The position numbers were made by a program, and so were the translations under genes. Positions 7,286-15,446 of a stretch of 64,000 nt of DNA are shown here, one piece after another. Each line of letters begins with the position of its first letter. Position 1 is the first letter of the stretch. The notes beneath the pieces are model-generated. The model did no database searches and was not told where the DNA came from. It saw only the letters and a list, made by a program, of their open reading frames with translations. This DNA is from Paenalicyclobacillus mengziensis. GTDB taxonomy: Bacteria > Bacillota > Bacilli > Alicyclobacillales > Alicyclobacillaceae. The DNA lies in NCBI RefSeq assembly GCF_017298635.1, contig NZ_CP071182.1:1302001-1366000 (forward strand), read 5' to 3'.

Positions 7286-9328
7286 CTAATTTAAATGGCC
7301 TGACTTCTGGATTCTCTCTCGGAGTTCAAGCTCCTTCTGCTCATCCAGGTGAATGTCCCATGGCCAGCCTGGAGCGACTTTTTCCGCAGTCAAAATCCCG
7401 CGATTAAGCCAATAGTAAACCACGCCTGGACTAACGTGGAAACGCTCGGCTACCTCTTTTACTGTGAGACCTCTATGGAGTGAAGCATATCCACGAATCC
7501 TGTATACATGGCGAATCCACTGGATGGAGTCGACGGTGAACAGTCTGCCATCCGGAGTACGCATGCCTGATTCGTTCAAATGGGTGGCAATTTGTTGATC
7601 TGTCATCGTTTCGGCGAGTCTGCGAATGAGCTCAGCAGTTTCCGGTGAATGTTTGGTCGCCATGTCCGCCGGTAATGGTTTACGAACCCAGAGTTCTTCG
7701 CAATGCTGATTGCGCCACCGCAAGCCAAGTCGGACATCCGGATTCCTCGGTTCAGCGAATATGGTGACGTCTTCAATTAGTAAACGAAGGATTCGCTTCC
7801 GGTCTTTTGGTGTAGTGGATGGCTTGGACCAAATTCGAGGTAACTCCTTCGCAAGACTCAGGATTTCCATCTTATCGTGTTCGGTAGGTCGCCAACTACG
7901 ACGAGCCACATACTGGGTGTACTGTTCTTGAAGTTGCGCCATTTGGGTGAGTTTTTCATTCCACCTCGCCTCAAGGCTACGTGCTACCAATCGATTCTCT
8001 GGTTCGACCTGTTGGTATTGTCTCTCTGCTCGGTCCGCTTTGTACTGTGCTCGCTCGAGTGATAACTTCCAGCCCTTGTCTGCTTCATCTTCTTCATGAA
8101 GTAGTTTGTCCATTACCTGTAGGGCAAGCTCTAGTTCGGCAGGTCGTATTGCCTGCAATAGGCGTTCTGAGATAGCCTGGTCAATTTTCAGCGCTGGTAC
8201 TGAAGTGCAGGTGGCCCGACGACCGTGTTCCCACCGTCCTTTACATTCGTAGTGTGGAGAAATTCCACCGTTGTTGGTGTAGCGTACACTCATGCGACGT
8301 CCGCATTTTCCGCATATAACGAGTCCTTGGAGCAAAGCTGTGCCCTCTCGTGCGGGACCGCTTTTCTCGAGGTTAGTACGGTTCGAATGTAGTTGTTTGA
8401 GGTTCCTTTCGTATTCCTCCCATGTGATGTATCCCGGATGATGGTCTGGAATGAAGACCTCCCACTCTTCGCGAGGGAGCAGCACGGTATGATGAATAAA
8501 CAACCCTTGTGGATTCACACGCTTCTGGTCGCGGTACCGACCGAATACATATGCGCCGGCATACGCAGGATTGTACAGCACCCCTAGAACTCGGCTGTGG
8601 TTCAGAGTTCCCCAAACGAGTTGTCCGGCCCACGCACCCCCGTAGGCGCGTTTTGGAAACCGAAGGCCATTTTGGGCAAAAAACCGAACTACACCGTAGG
8701 CGCTGCCTGTCGTGCGAAATGCGCGAAACACATTGTGGATGGCTGTTTGAACTTCTTCGTCAGGGTCCAAAACTGTCTGTGCATTCGCGTCGTAAACGAA
8801 GCCAACAGGTAGCGGAAAACGGAGTTCACCTTTTTGCGCCTTGTTCTTTTTGCCACCGATTAACCGAGCACGCAAGAAATGCAGTTCTGCTTCGCTCATA
8901 GTTCCTTTGAAGCCGAGAATTAATCGGTCATTGAAATCTCGCAGGTCGTAAATGCCGTCTTCATCCACTACGATTGTGTTGAATAGGCCGCATAGCTCGA
9001 GAAGTCGCAGCAGGTCCGCTGAAGAACGTGCTAAGCGAGAAATCTCCAGGCCAAAGATTGCTCCAACTTCGCCAAGAGATACTTGAGCCACGAGGTTCTG
9101 GAAGCCCAAGCGCTGAGAACGGCCAGACCCTGAGATGCCGAGGTCCTCGTCGATGACTTGAATTTGTTCCGGAGCCCATCCCAGACCCAGAGCCTTCTCC
9201 TGCAGGGCATACTGGCGTTCCGTACTCTCCCGGTGAAACCGAACTTGGGCTAGGCTCGACTGACGGATGTACACAATTGCTAGTCTGTTCAGGTGCTCTG
9301 GGTGAACTTTCGATGATGTTGTCGTCAT
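7286..9328 (-). CDS. Large serine site-specific recombinase
   Basis: About 680 residues with the classic order of large serine recombinases. An N-terminal resolvase catalytic domain (RLAIVYIRQSS with the nucleophile serine; LEISRLARSSADL) is followed by a Recombinase domain (GFVYDANAQTVLDPDEE). Then come a zinc ribbon (ICGKCGRRMS ... YECKG ... TCTS), a coiled coil (RAQYKADRAERQYQQVEPENRL) and a C-terminal helix-turn-helix (LTVKEVAERFHVSPGVVYYWLNRG). The ATG at 9328 has GGGGAGG nine bases upstream. It presumably moves the element between GGTG-core sites. Confidence 0.92.
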   Translation of the reverse strand: MTTTSSKVHPEHLNRLAIVYIRQSSLAQVRFHRESTERQYALQEKALGLGWAPEQIQVIDEDLGISGSGRSQRLGFQNLVAQVSLGEVGAIFGLEISRLARSSADLLRLLELCGLFNTIVVDEDGIYDLRDFNDRLILGFKGTMSEAELHFLRARLIGGKKNKAQKGELRFPLPVGFVYDANAQTVLDPDEEVQTAIHNVFRAFRTTGSAYGVVRFFAQNGLRFPKRAYGGAWAGQLVWGTLNHSRVLGVLYNPAYAGAYVFGRYRDQKRVNPQGLFIHHTVLLPREEWEVFIPDHHPGYITWEEYERNLKQLHSNRTNLEKSGPAREGTALLQGLVICGKCGRRMSVRYTNNGGISPHYECKGRWEHGRRATCTSVPALKIDQAISERLLQAIRPAELELALQVMDKLLHEEDEADKGWKLSLERAQYKADRAERQYQQVEPENRLVARSLEARWNEKLTQMAQLQEQYTQYVARRSWRPTEHDKMEILSLAKELPRIWSKPSTTPKDRKRILRLLIEDVTIFAEPRNPDVRLGLRWRNQHCEELWVRKPLPADMATKHSPETAELIRRLAETMTDQQIATHLNESGMRTPDGRLFTVDSIQWIRHVYRIRGYASLHRGLTVKEVAERFHVSPGVVYYWLNRGILTAEKVAPGWPWDIHLDEQKELELRERIQKSGHLN

Positions 9329-9452
9329 GAATTTGTTCCTCCCCATGCATTGCCGCAAGGCATGAACGCACCATCCCGGCCACGACTGTAATGAGCTCGT
9401 CCAAGCTTTGCGCGTCGTTTCCGACCAATGCGGCTAATGCTGAACTGGACAC
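8961..9452 (-). CDS. Possible small ORF overlapping the recombinase start
   Basis: A frame opening with VSSSALAALVGNDAQSLDEL begins at a GTG (9452) that has GGAGGGG six bases upstream. It covers the gap between the preceding small gene (stop at 9481) and the recombinase start. It then overlaps the recombinase in another frame for over 350 bases with composition unlike a normal protein. Only the first 40 or so residues look protein-like. It may be a short leader peptide for translational coupling, a frameshift relic, or chance. Confidence 0.25.
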   Translation of the reverse strand: MSSSALAALVGNDAQSLDELITVVAGMVRSCLAAMHGEEQIHDDNIIESSPRAPEQTSNCVHPSVEPSPSSVSPGEYGTPVCPAGEGSGSGMGSGTNSSHRRGPRHLRVWPFSALGLPEPRGSSISWRSWSNLWPGDFSLSTFFSGPAATSRAMRPIQHNRSG

Positions 9453-9480
9453 AGACATCCCCTCCGACTCGGCCGACGAA

Positions 9481-9843
9481 CTATCCGTTATCTCGGCGTC
9501 GAAGTAGTTCTAGATTGAGCTCAGTCAGTTCCGAGAGAATGTCCTGTGCGACCTCATAATTTTCGAGCCCGGTTCGTACCCATTGCTCCCAGATTACAGG
9601 AACGTAATCCATCTGCGTTTTCCCATGGTAGAAAGACGACAAGTACAAGCTTGCATGGCCAACGCCGGTAGCGCAGTGACAAGTTGGCTTGCCACACTTC
9701 ACATGCCGAGTGATGAGCGAACCACGAAGCACCTGATCCATTGGTGGTAACACCTTTAACAGTTGGAGCTTCCGTTCTTTAAGTTCTTGAGAAGGAACAG
9801 ACTTCAATCTTCTAGGTGACTTATTCTTATCAGTAGTATTCAT
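9481..9843 (-). CDS. DUF6788-like recombinase-associated protein
   Basis: A 120-residue protein with the segment RGSLITRHVKCGKPTCHCATGVGHASLYLSS. Its CGKPxCxC cysteines suggest a small zinc site. This resembles the DUF6788-type proteins that I recall next to serine recombinases in IS-like elements; that naming is from memory. Its ATG at 9843 follows AAGGGGG, which overlaps the stop of the gene upstream at 9853, so the two are likely translationally coupled. The function is unknown; an accessory role in recombination or regulation is plausible. Confidence 0.6.
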   Translation of the reverse strand: MNTTDKNKSPRRLKSVPSQELKERKLQLLKVLPPMDQVLRGSLITRHVKCGKPTCHCATGVGHASLYLSSFYHGKTQMDYVPVIWEQWVRTGLENYEVAQDILSELTELNLELLRRRDNG

Positions 9844-9852
9844 AACAAGAAA

Positions 9853-10230
9853 TTACCCCCTTGATTTGGAATTGTCAATTAAATTCGTTGTCGAGATAGA
9901 GGAATCTTCTAGGTTTTGAAGGAGTTCAACTAATTCCTTTAAGTCGAGCGCGTTGAACGGGGTGGCCGGTTTGGCGTCTTGAACATGAGACTGATCCGTC
10001 CACGATTCCGGAACGGAAATGACAGTAAAGTTAGTTTCAAGAGAGTACAGGGGAGTCCCATTTACGTGTTTTACTTTAAGCAGCGCAAAGGTCTGCCCGT
10101 AGAGAGGGTGGAATGGATGGGTGATGGTTACAGATTCCGAAAGAGGATTGAGCTGAAGTGCATTTTGCGCTGACCGTCCCAGGGGTGCTAGACCGCCTGA
10201 TCCAACAGGCACTTCTGCAAGTACTGACAC
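9853..10230 (-). CDS. DUF5372-like recombinase-associated protein, start uncertain
   Basis: The recognisable part, SVTITHPFHPLYGQTFALLKVKHVNG ... ISVPESWTD, resembles DUF5372-type proteins encoded beside recombinases. The only ATG in frame (10230) lies outside the element, in antisense intron DNA. Inside the element the frame has no ATG before SVTITHPF. So either a non-ATG start is used, or this copy is translated from flanking sequence as a chimera whose N-terminus depends on the insertion site. The role is unknown. Confidence 0.55.
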   Translation of the reverse strand: MSVLAEVPVGSGGLAPLGRSAQNALQLNPLSESVTITHPFHPLYGQTFALLKVKHVNGTPLYSLETNFTVISVPESWTDQSHVQDAKPATPFNALDLKELVELLQNLEDSSISTTNLIDNSKSRG

Positions 10231-11207
10231 CTATCTTTGACCCGGAATTCTCATGGTACAGTTATGGCTTCCGTCAGGGACGCAGTGCCCACCAAGCTGT
10301 AAACCAAGCACAGATATTTATCTCGCAAGGATACCGCTGGGTAGTCGATATGGACTTAGCTCAGTTCTTTGACCGAGTGAACCACGACATGCTCATGGCA
10401 AGAGTGGCTCGCAAGGTAAAGGACAAGCGCGTCCTAAAGCTGATTCGTGGATACCTGAACGCGGGTGTCATGGAACACGGCGTATGTGTCTCTACCGAAG
10501 AGGGCGTTCCACAAGGCGGTCCACTCAGTCCATTACTCGCCAACATTATGTTGGATGACTTGGACCGAGAACTGACGCGACGTGGCCACCGCTTCGTCAG
10601 ATATGCTGACGATTGCAACGTGTACGTAAAAAGCCGTCACGCCGGAGAGAGGGTTATGGAAAGTCTACGGTTATTTGTAGAAGAAAGACTGAAGCTCAAG
10701 GTTAACGCGGAAAAGAGCGCGGTAGACCGCCCGTGGAGGCGAAAGTTTCTCGGATTCTCATTCACGCATCACAAACAGCCCCGAATTCGAGTCGCACCAA
10801 AGTCTCTGAAACGCTTCAAGGACAAGGTGCGCACCCTGACCTCACGTAGCCGAGGGCAGTCGATGATGCAAAGGCTCGAATGGCTAAATGCGTACCTGCG
10901 GGGATGGGCTGGCTACTACAGACACGCTCAAACACGTAGTGTGTTTGAACACCTAGATGAGTGGATCCGTCGTCGACTGAGGATGTGTCTGCTTAAGCAA
11001 TGGAAGAAACCGAAAACGAAACGGCGGAATCTCGTCAGACTCGGCATCCCCGAGGAATGGGCGGTGCACATTAGTGCTTCCCGCAAAGGCTACTGGCGCC
11101 TCGCAAACACACCACAAACGAACAAAGCCCTTGGTCTCGCCTACTGGCGCGACCAAGGACTTGTGAGCCTAGTCGAACGATACGACGCAATTCGTTCCAC
11201 AACATGA
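10188..11207 (+). pseudogene. ltrA: Group II intron reverse transcriptase, 3' part (split gene)
   Basis: This part starts at LDRLIQQALLQVLTPIF and contains the rest of the reverse transcriptase: DMDLAQFFDRVNH, the catalytic RYADDCNVY (YADD), and PQGGPLSPLLANI. The maturase/X domain follows (WLNAYLRGWAGYYRHAQ). No HNH domain is seen, as in class C introns. The frame can be opened ten codons earlier by a GTG at 10158 inside the mobile element, but without the N-terminal RT blocks this would not be active. It is intact apart from the insertion. Confidence 0.88.
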
Positions 11208-11277
11208 ACCGCCGTATACCGAACGGTACGTACGGTGGTGTGGGAAGACGGGGGTTAGCCACCCCCTCTTACCCGAT
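11206..11277 (+). ncRNA. Group II intron domains V and VI
   Basis: GAACCGCCGTATACC and GGTACGTACGGTGGTG fold as domain V around a GAAC loop, beginning at the end of the reverse transcriptase gene. GGGGGTTAGCCACCCCC forms the tip of domain VI, and CTTACCCGAT marks the 3' splice end. These are the catalytic parts of the same intron that starts at 6423. Confidence 0.75.
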
Positions 11278-11299
11278 TTCGTTATATGCCTGGTAGACA

Positions 11300-13942
11300 T
11301 CATTCAAGGATTTCGACGTAGCCCTTCGTCCCATTGACGCGAATTCTCTGCCCGTCTCGAATAAGACTAGTTGCGCTTTCGACGCTCACGACAGCAGGAA
11401 GGCCATACTCCCTGGCGACAACAGCACCATGGGTCATCATGCCGCCGACTTCGGCGACGAGGCCTTTGATGGAGACGAACAAGGGTGTCCAACTGGGATC
11501 AGTAAAGGCAGTAACTAGAATGTCACCCTCCTCAATGTGTGCTTCTTCCAACTTTAAAAGGATACGTGCTCGCCCTTCGATAACCCCTGCGGAAACAGGA
11601 ACTCCAATTAGAGCACCCTTTGGAACATCAGCGGTATCGTACTCGCCGGTGATGATTTCACCATCCGATGTCATCAATCGGGGAGGTGTCAATTTTTCAA
11701 AGACTTCGTAATCTGCTTTTCTCTTTGTAACAATGTCATAATCTAGTCGGTTTGTAGCCGCGACCTCCCGAAGTTCCTCAAAGGTAAGATAATCGATATC
11801 CTCTGGCTCTTGAATTACACCTTCTTGAGTCAACCGGGCAGCCTCTTTCTTCAAAGCCTGCTTATAGACGTAAAAACGTTGCATCATCGCGTATTTGGGA
11901 TATTCTCGGAAGCCAATAAAGTTGCGCATAACACTAATCTTCTTCTTCGTCTTTTCTGCCTTTTGTCTACCGTCGCGAAGTTTCTCTAATCTACTGATTA
12001 GCTCTTGCCCCTTTTGATCCGCTTCCTGTTTTTTCTGATCAAATAGCACAGAATGTGAACCAGCTTCAAAATTCTTAATGTTATTTACAATAAAAGGAAT
12101 CAGCATCGTCGGCCTTTCAGACCAACGCGGCCTCGTGATATCGATCTCTCCGGGACCCCGCACCCCGTATTTTTTCAAGTAGTTCCGCATTGCTTCTCCG
12201 ACGACCTTACCGCCGTCAATCTTCTCCAACCCCTCAAAAAAGGTCTTGTCAGTGGCACGCAGGAAGTATTCAAGCACAAGCGGATATCGCCGGACGACGT
12301 CCGCCACGTCTAAAAGCTCAAGCCCCATCTCCGCGGTGACATTGTTGGTGAGCGATTGCGACAGGATGTCGGTCACATCCGTTTCCTTGAGCCATTTCTT
12401 CATATGTTTCTTAAGCCAGTTGGAAGCGAAGACACCTGCAATAGCTACGCCGTAGTTGTCCAAAACGACTGATCTATATGCCTCATCCATATCTCGGAAA
12501 ATAAAATCGACGAGGTCTGCTCCCGTTTTGCTGTTTATTCCATTTTCCAAGTCACGCACCTGGGCGTCGTGCTTGGCGATAATTTCGTGAATGAGTTTTG
12601 CGTCGTTTTCTCGAGCGATTTTTCGCGACTGCATGAGGCCAGAAACGATCTGGCCCATTGAGCCACCGCTTAAACCCATAGTTGTCTTTCCACGGGCCAA
12701 TGTTTTGATATATTCCTTTCTTTTTAGGACGTTGTAAAGCGCCTTCTGTATCAAAATGTCTGTCGATCCGAGACCGCTTTTAATAAAAGTCTTTGATGCC
12801 GTCGGCGAAGAAAGCTCATAGGAGACGTCTAAATACATCCGCCCACCGGCATCAACCATTGGGTCGTGTGTCATCTTCTTTAGCCAAATCGGGAAAATTG
12901 ACATGCCGAGTGGCTTCATAGCATCCGTCATCAACTGCTGGTGGGCAAGTGACATATAGACATGATTTTTCCCGTCCTTCACCTCTGGCACAGGATATAA
13001 AGTAGTAATGGGACGACTCTGTACGATATAGAACTTACCCTCAGACATGCACCATTCGATGTCTTGTGGGCGTCCAAAATATGCTTCAATCCGTCTGCCC
13101 AACTTCTCCAGATAAAAAATCTGGTCGTCCGTCAGTGTTTGCTTCTTCTGCATGTCTGGACTCATCATCTGTTCCTTTGTACCGCCTTCTTTGACACCAT
13201 AAATCGCCAGTCTTTTCGTGGATATCTTCTTGCTGATGATATTCTCTTCCTGAACTTTATAGATATCAGCATCCACGAGACCGGAAACAAGTGCCTCGCC
13301 GAGTCCGAAGCTTGCGTCGATGGACACAACTTTTCGGTTAGAGGTGACCGGATCGGCGGTGAACATAATCCCAGCAGCCTCCGGGAAAATCATCTTCTGG
13401 ATGACGACAGACAGGTGAACCTTGGTGTGTTCGAATTTGTTCTGCATGCGGTAGATCACAGCCCTGTCCGTGAAGAGGGACGCAAAGCATCTGCTGATGT
13501 GTTTTAAGATGGAGTCCCTGCCGATTATGTTCAGATACGTATCCTGCTGGCCGGCAAAAGAGGCTGTCGGCAAATCCTCCGCCGTGGCACTGGAACGCAC
13601 GGCATAGGCATTCTCTTCTCCTAGCTCCGTTAGATGACAAATCACCGTTTCGGCAACGTCTTCCGCTATAGGTGTCTCTTCTATCGCTCTCCGGATGTGT
13701 TCACTTATTTCACTGACTTTTTCTCTGTCGTCCACTTTTACCTGCGACAACTGCTCTATGAGCGAATAGAATTCGGGTGTTTGTTCGAGTGTTCTTTTGT
13801 AGGCCCCTGTTGTGACGCAGAAACCGCCTGGTACTCTTATGCCTTCAATTTTGGATAGTTCTCCGAGGTTCGCGCCCTTCCCTCCGACAATCGGCAGCTT
13901 TGTCTTGTCGATTTCCTCAAAGCCGAGTACATATGCATCCAT
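11300..13942 (-). CDS. rph: Rifampicin phosphotransferase (PEP synthase-like)
   Basis: An 880-residue protein of the PEP synthase/PPDK superfamily. The N-terminal ATP-binding domain begins VGGKGANLGELSKIEGIRVPGGF and includes SSATAEDLPTASFAGQQDTYLN. A long middle domain (RIF-binding in Rph) follows. The C-terminal phosphohistidine domain has GGMMTHGAVVAREYGLPAVV, with the transfer histidine near residue 838. It lacks the PEP/pyruvate C-terminal barrel of true PpsA, and the length matches Rph enzymes that inactivate rifampicin by phosphorylation. The ATG at 13942 has GGAGG eight bases upstream. It is cotranscribed with the tetR gene above it. Annotation as PEP synthase would be the alternative. 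Confidence 0.85.
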   Translation of the reverse strand: MDAYVLGFEEIDKTKLPIVGGKGANLGELSKIEGIRVPGGFCVTTGAYKRTLEQTPEFYSLIEQLSQVKVDDREKVSEISEHIRRAIEETPIAEDVAETVICHLTELGEENAYAVRSSATAEDLPTASFAGQQDTYLNIIGRDSILKHISRCFASLFTDRAVIYRMQNKFEHTKVHLSVVIQKMIFPEAAGIMFTADPVTSNRKVVSIDASFGLGEALVSGLVDADIYKVQEENIISKKISTKRLAIYGVKEGGTKEQMMSPDMQKKQTLTDDQIFYLEKLGRRIEAYFGRPQDIEWCMSEGKFYIVQSRPITTLYPVPEVKDGKNHVYMSLAHQQLMTDAMKPLGMSIFPIWLKKMTHDPMVDAGGRMYLDVSYELSSPTASKTFIKSGLGSTDILIQKALYNVLKRKEYIKTLARGKTTMGLSGGSMGQIVSGLMQSRKIARENDAKLIHEIIAKHDAQVRDLENGINSKTGADLVDFIFRDMDEAYRSVVLDNYGVAIAGVFASNWLKKHMKKWLKETDVTDILSQSLTNNVTAEMGLELLDVADVVRRYPLVLEYFLRATDKTFFEGLEKIDGGKVVGEAMRNYLKKYGVRGPGEIDITRPRWSERPTMLIPFIVNNIKNFEAGSHSVLFDQKKQEADQKGQELISRLEKLRDGRQKAEKTKKKISVMRNFIGFREYPKYAMMQRFYVYKQALKKEAARLTQEGVIQEPEDIDYLTFEELREVAATNRLDYDIVTKRKADYEVFEKLTPPRLMTSDGEIITGEYDTADVPKGALIGVPVSAGVIEGRARILLKLEEAHIEEGDILVTAFTDPSWTPLFVSIKGLVAEVGGMMTHGAVVAREYGLPAVVSVESATSLIRDGQRIRVNGTKGYVEILE

Positions 13943-13984
13943 ACGAATATCCTCCAATTTTCTTGTTCAGAGAGACAACCCGGA

Positions 13985-14599
13985 TTACAGAAATTCTTCC
14001 TTGTAGAGGTTGTTTTTCAGCAAATCAAAACAACTGTCTATTTCTTGAGCCAAGGCATCATAATCAACTTCTGGCTGGTGGCATAGCCGTGAGGCATATC
14101 CATCGCCAATCCAGGAAATCATTTTCATGACAATCGTTATATCTGTATTGTCCTTGAACTTTGATGTATCGATATCGGTGAAACCAAATCTATTTTCCAA
14201 GCTATCGTCTCTCGACCAAATAGCTTGAATGTCCGCTTTCACATCTTCATCCGTTTCAAAATAGACACTTGTTAAGAATGACAGGATTGCTGGGTGCCTC
14301 TTCATTAGCGAAATCTTTGCACCGGATATCATCTTTAGCCTGTCAAAGAAGTCACTCACCTCGCTAACAAGCTTTTGGTTGAACTCTGATTCAAGCATTT
14401 TGCTACAGTACTTAATCAAAAATAGATACAGCGCTTTTTTTGACCCGAAGTAATGAAATACCATCGCCTTTGATATTCCGGCTGTGCTGGCAATGTCGCT
14501 CGCGGACGCTTTTTTATAGCCGTTCATGCCGAAGGCCTTTAGAGCTGCATCGATGATGCTGTCTTGTTTGTTCTTAGATAAATTAAAGAATTTGTCCAA
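13985..14599 (-). CDS. TetR-family repressor of the rph operon
   Basis: A 204-residue regulator. The N-terminal helix-turn-helix is typical: KQDSIIDAALKAFGMNGYKKASASDIASTAGISKAMVFHYFGSK. The ligand-binding half is variable, as usual. The start is TTG at 14599 with GAGGTGAG seven bases upstream. rph follows about 40 bases downstream on the same strand. The promoter is embedded in a 16-bp inverted repeat, so it very likely represses itself and rph. The inducer is unknown; rifampicin or a natural ansamycin is a reasonable guess. Confidence 0.9.
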   Translation of the reverse strand: MDKFFNLSKNKQDSIIDAALKAFGMNGYKKASASDIASTAGISKAMVFHYFGSKKALYLFLIKYCSKMLESEFNQKLVSEVSDFFDRLKMISGAKISLMKRHPAILSFLTSVYFETDEDVKADIQAIWSRDDSLENRFGFTDIDTSKFKDNTDITIVMKMISWIGDGYASRLCHQPEVDYDALAQEIDSCFDLLKNNLYKEEFL

Positions 14600-14620
14600 A
14601 ATCTCACCTCGATCTTCGTC

Positions 14621-14670
14621 GACCGATTCGATTTATGGAGCGAGTATAACATATAAACCGAATCGGTCAA
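14621..14670 (-). promoter_or_regulatory. tetR-rph promoter with TetR operator
   Basis: Arms GACCGATTCGATTTAT (14621-14636) and ATAAACCGAATCGGTC (14653-14668) form an inverted repeat with one mismatch. On the minus strand, TTGACC (14670-14665) and TATACT (14648-14643), spaced 16, form a sigma-A promoter. The repeat overlaps the -35 and lies just past the -10, so bound repressor would block RNA polymerase. Everything but the protein bound is read directly from the sequence. Confidence 0.8.
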
Positions 14671-14762
14671 CAGCGGGTCTTTCACAAAAGACAGTAGATA
14701 CATTCAAGGTAATGCGTCATCATCAATATGGAGGGTACTGCGTGATTCGAGGAAAGAATTAG

Positions 14763-15269
14763 GTGGACACAGTTGTCATGACCACTGAACGGCTAAACTT
14801 GCGAAAAATGACCACGGAAGATGTTCAGAATCTCATGCAAATTTTCTCTGATCCAGAGGCCATGAAGTACTATCCCTCAACCATGAGTGAAGAGGAAGCA
14901 TTGGGTTGGATAACTCGAACCTTGGGCAACTACGAAAAGTTCGGCTTTGGTTTTTGGATTGTAGAGGATAAATCAACGGGGAGATTTCTTGGTCAATGTG
15001 GGATTATAGCGCAAGAATTTGACGGTGCTGATGTGATGGAAATAGCGTATCTGTTCGTCAGACAAGAGTGGGGAAACGGTTATGCGACAGAATCCGCAAA
15101 GGCTTGTAAGGAGTACGGATTTCAGAGCTTGGGTCTTCAGAAGATGTATTCGTTTATCGATGCCAACAACTCGCCATCCGCGAGAGTCGCTGAGCGTAAT
15201 GGAATGCATGTTGAAACGACAACAACCAAGTGGGGCAAGGACGTATTCGTCTACTCTGTATCACGGTAG
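14763..15269 (+). CDS. GNAT N-acetyltransferase (RimJ/RimL type)
   Basis: A 168-residue acetyltransferase like those that modify ribosomal-protein or other N-termini: TTERLNLRKMTTEDVQNLMQIFSDPEAMKYY at the start. The acetyl-CoA loop is VRQEWGNGYATESAKACKEYGF and the family end motif is ANNSPSARVAERNGM. The GTG at 14763 has GAGGAAAG six bases upstream; an ATG five codons later is possible. It is divergent from tetR. The 177 bases after it hold nothing I recognise. Confidence 0.88.
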   Translation: MDTVVMTTERLNLRKMTTEDVQNLMQIFSDPEAMKYYPSTMSEEEALGWITRTLGNYEKFGFGFWIVEDKSTGRFLGQCGIIAQEFDGADVMEIAYLFVRQEWGNGYATESAKACKEYGFQSLGLQKMYSFIDANNSPSARVAERNGMHVETTTTKWGKDVFVYSVSR

Positions 15270-15446
15270 TATCCCAAGTTCAATGCCGCTACAAATGGCG
15301 AACACGTCTGGTTCTATGTGCGACAGCGGACAATGGCACGACTCAAGCCCAGCAGTGCCAGGTTGTGCATCTCGAACTATAAGTCACCGCCATTTCTGGA
15401 AGGATGTCTGGGTACGGCTGCAAGACCAGGACGTTATTTGTGTGCA

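Larger units (their letters stand above)
7225..10187 (-). mobile_element. Serine-recombinase mobile element inserted in ltrA
   Basis: A 2963-bp segment separates the two halves of the intron reverse transcriptase. It contains a large serine recombinase and two small accessory genes, all on the minus strand. GGTG occurs at both junctions (7221-7224 and 10184-10187) and is likely the crossover core or target overlap. There are no long terminal inverted repeats, as expected for serine-recombinase elements. The clean in-frame repair on removing the segment strongly supports these limits, to within the 4-base overlap. Confidence 0.8.
6423..11277 (+). mobile_element. Group II intron (class C type) carrying a nested recombinase element
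   Basis: The 5' end is GTGCGCCCGGC at 6423, the canonical group II start. The ribozyme domains follow, then the reverse transcriptase gene, domain V at 11206-11241 and a domain VI-like stem (GGGGGTTAGCCACCCCC), ending near 11277. Without the 2963-bp insert at 7225-10187 the intron would be about 1.89 kb, normal for class C. The insertion point downstream of a terminator hairpin fits this class. The ends are inferred from motif positions and may be off by a few bases. Confidence 0.8.

Noticed and set aside
11300..13942. Phosphoenolpyruvate synthase (gluconeogenic)
   Set aside because: It lacks the C-terminal PEP/pyruvate barrel of PpsA; domain order and length fit rifampicin phosphotransferase better.
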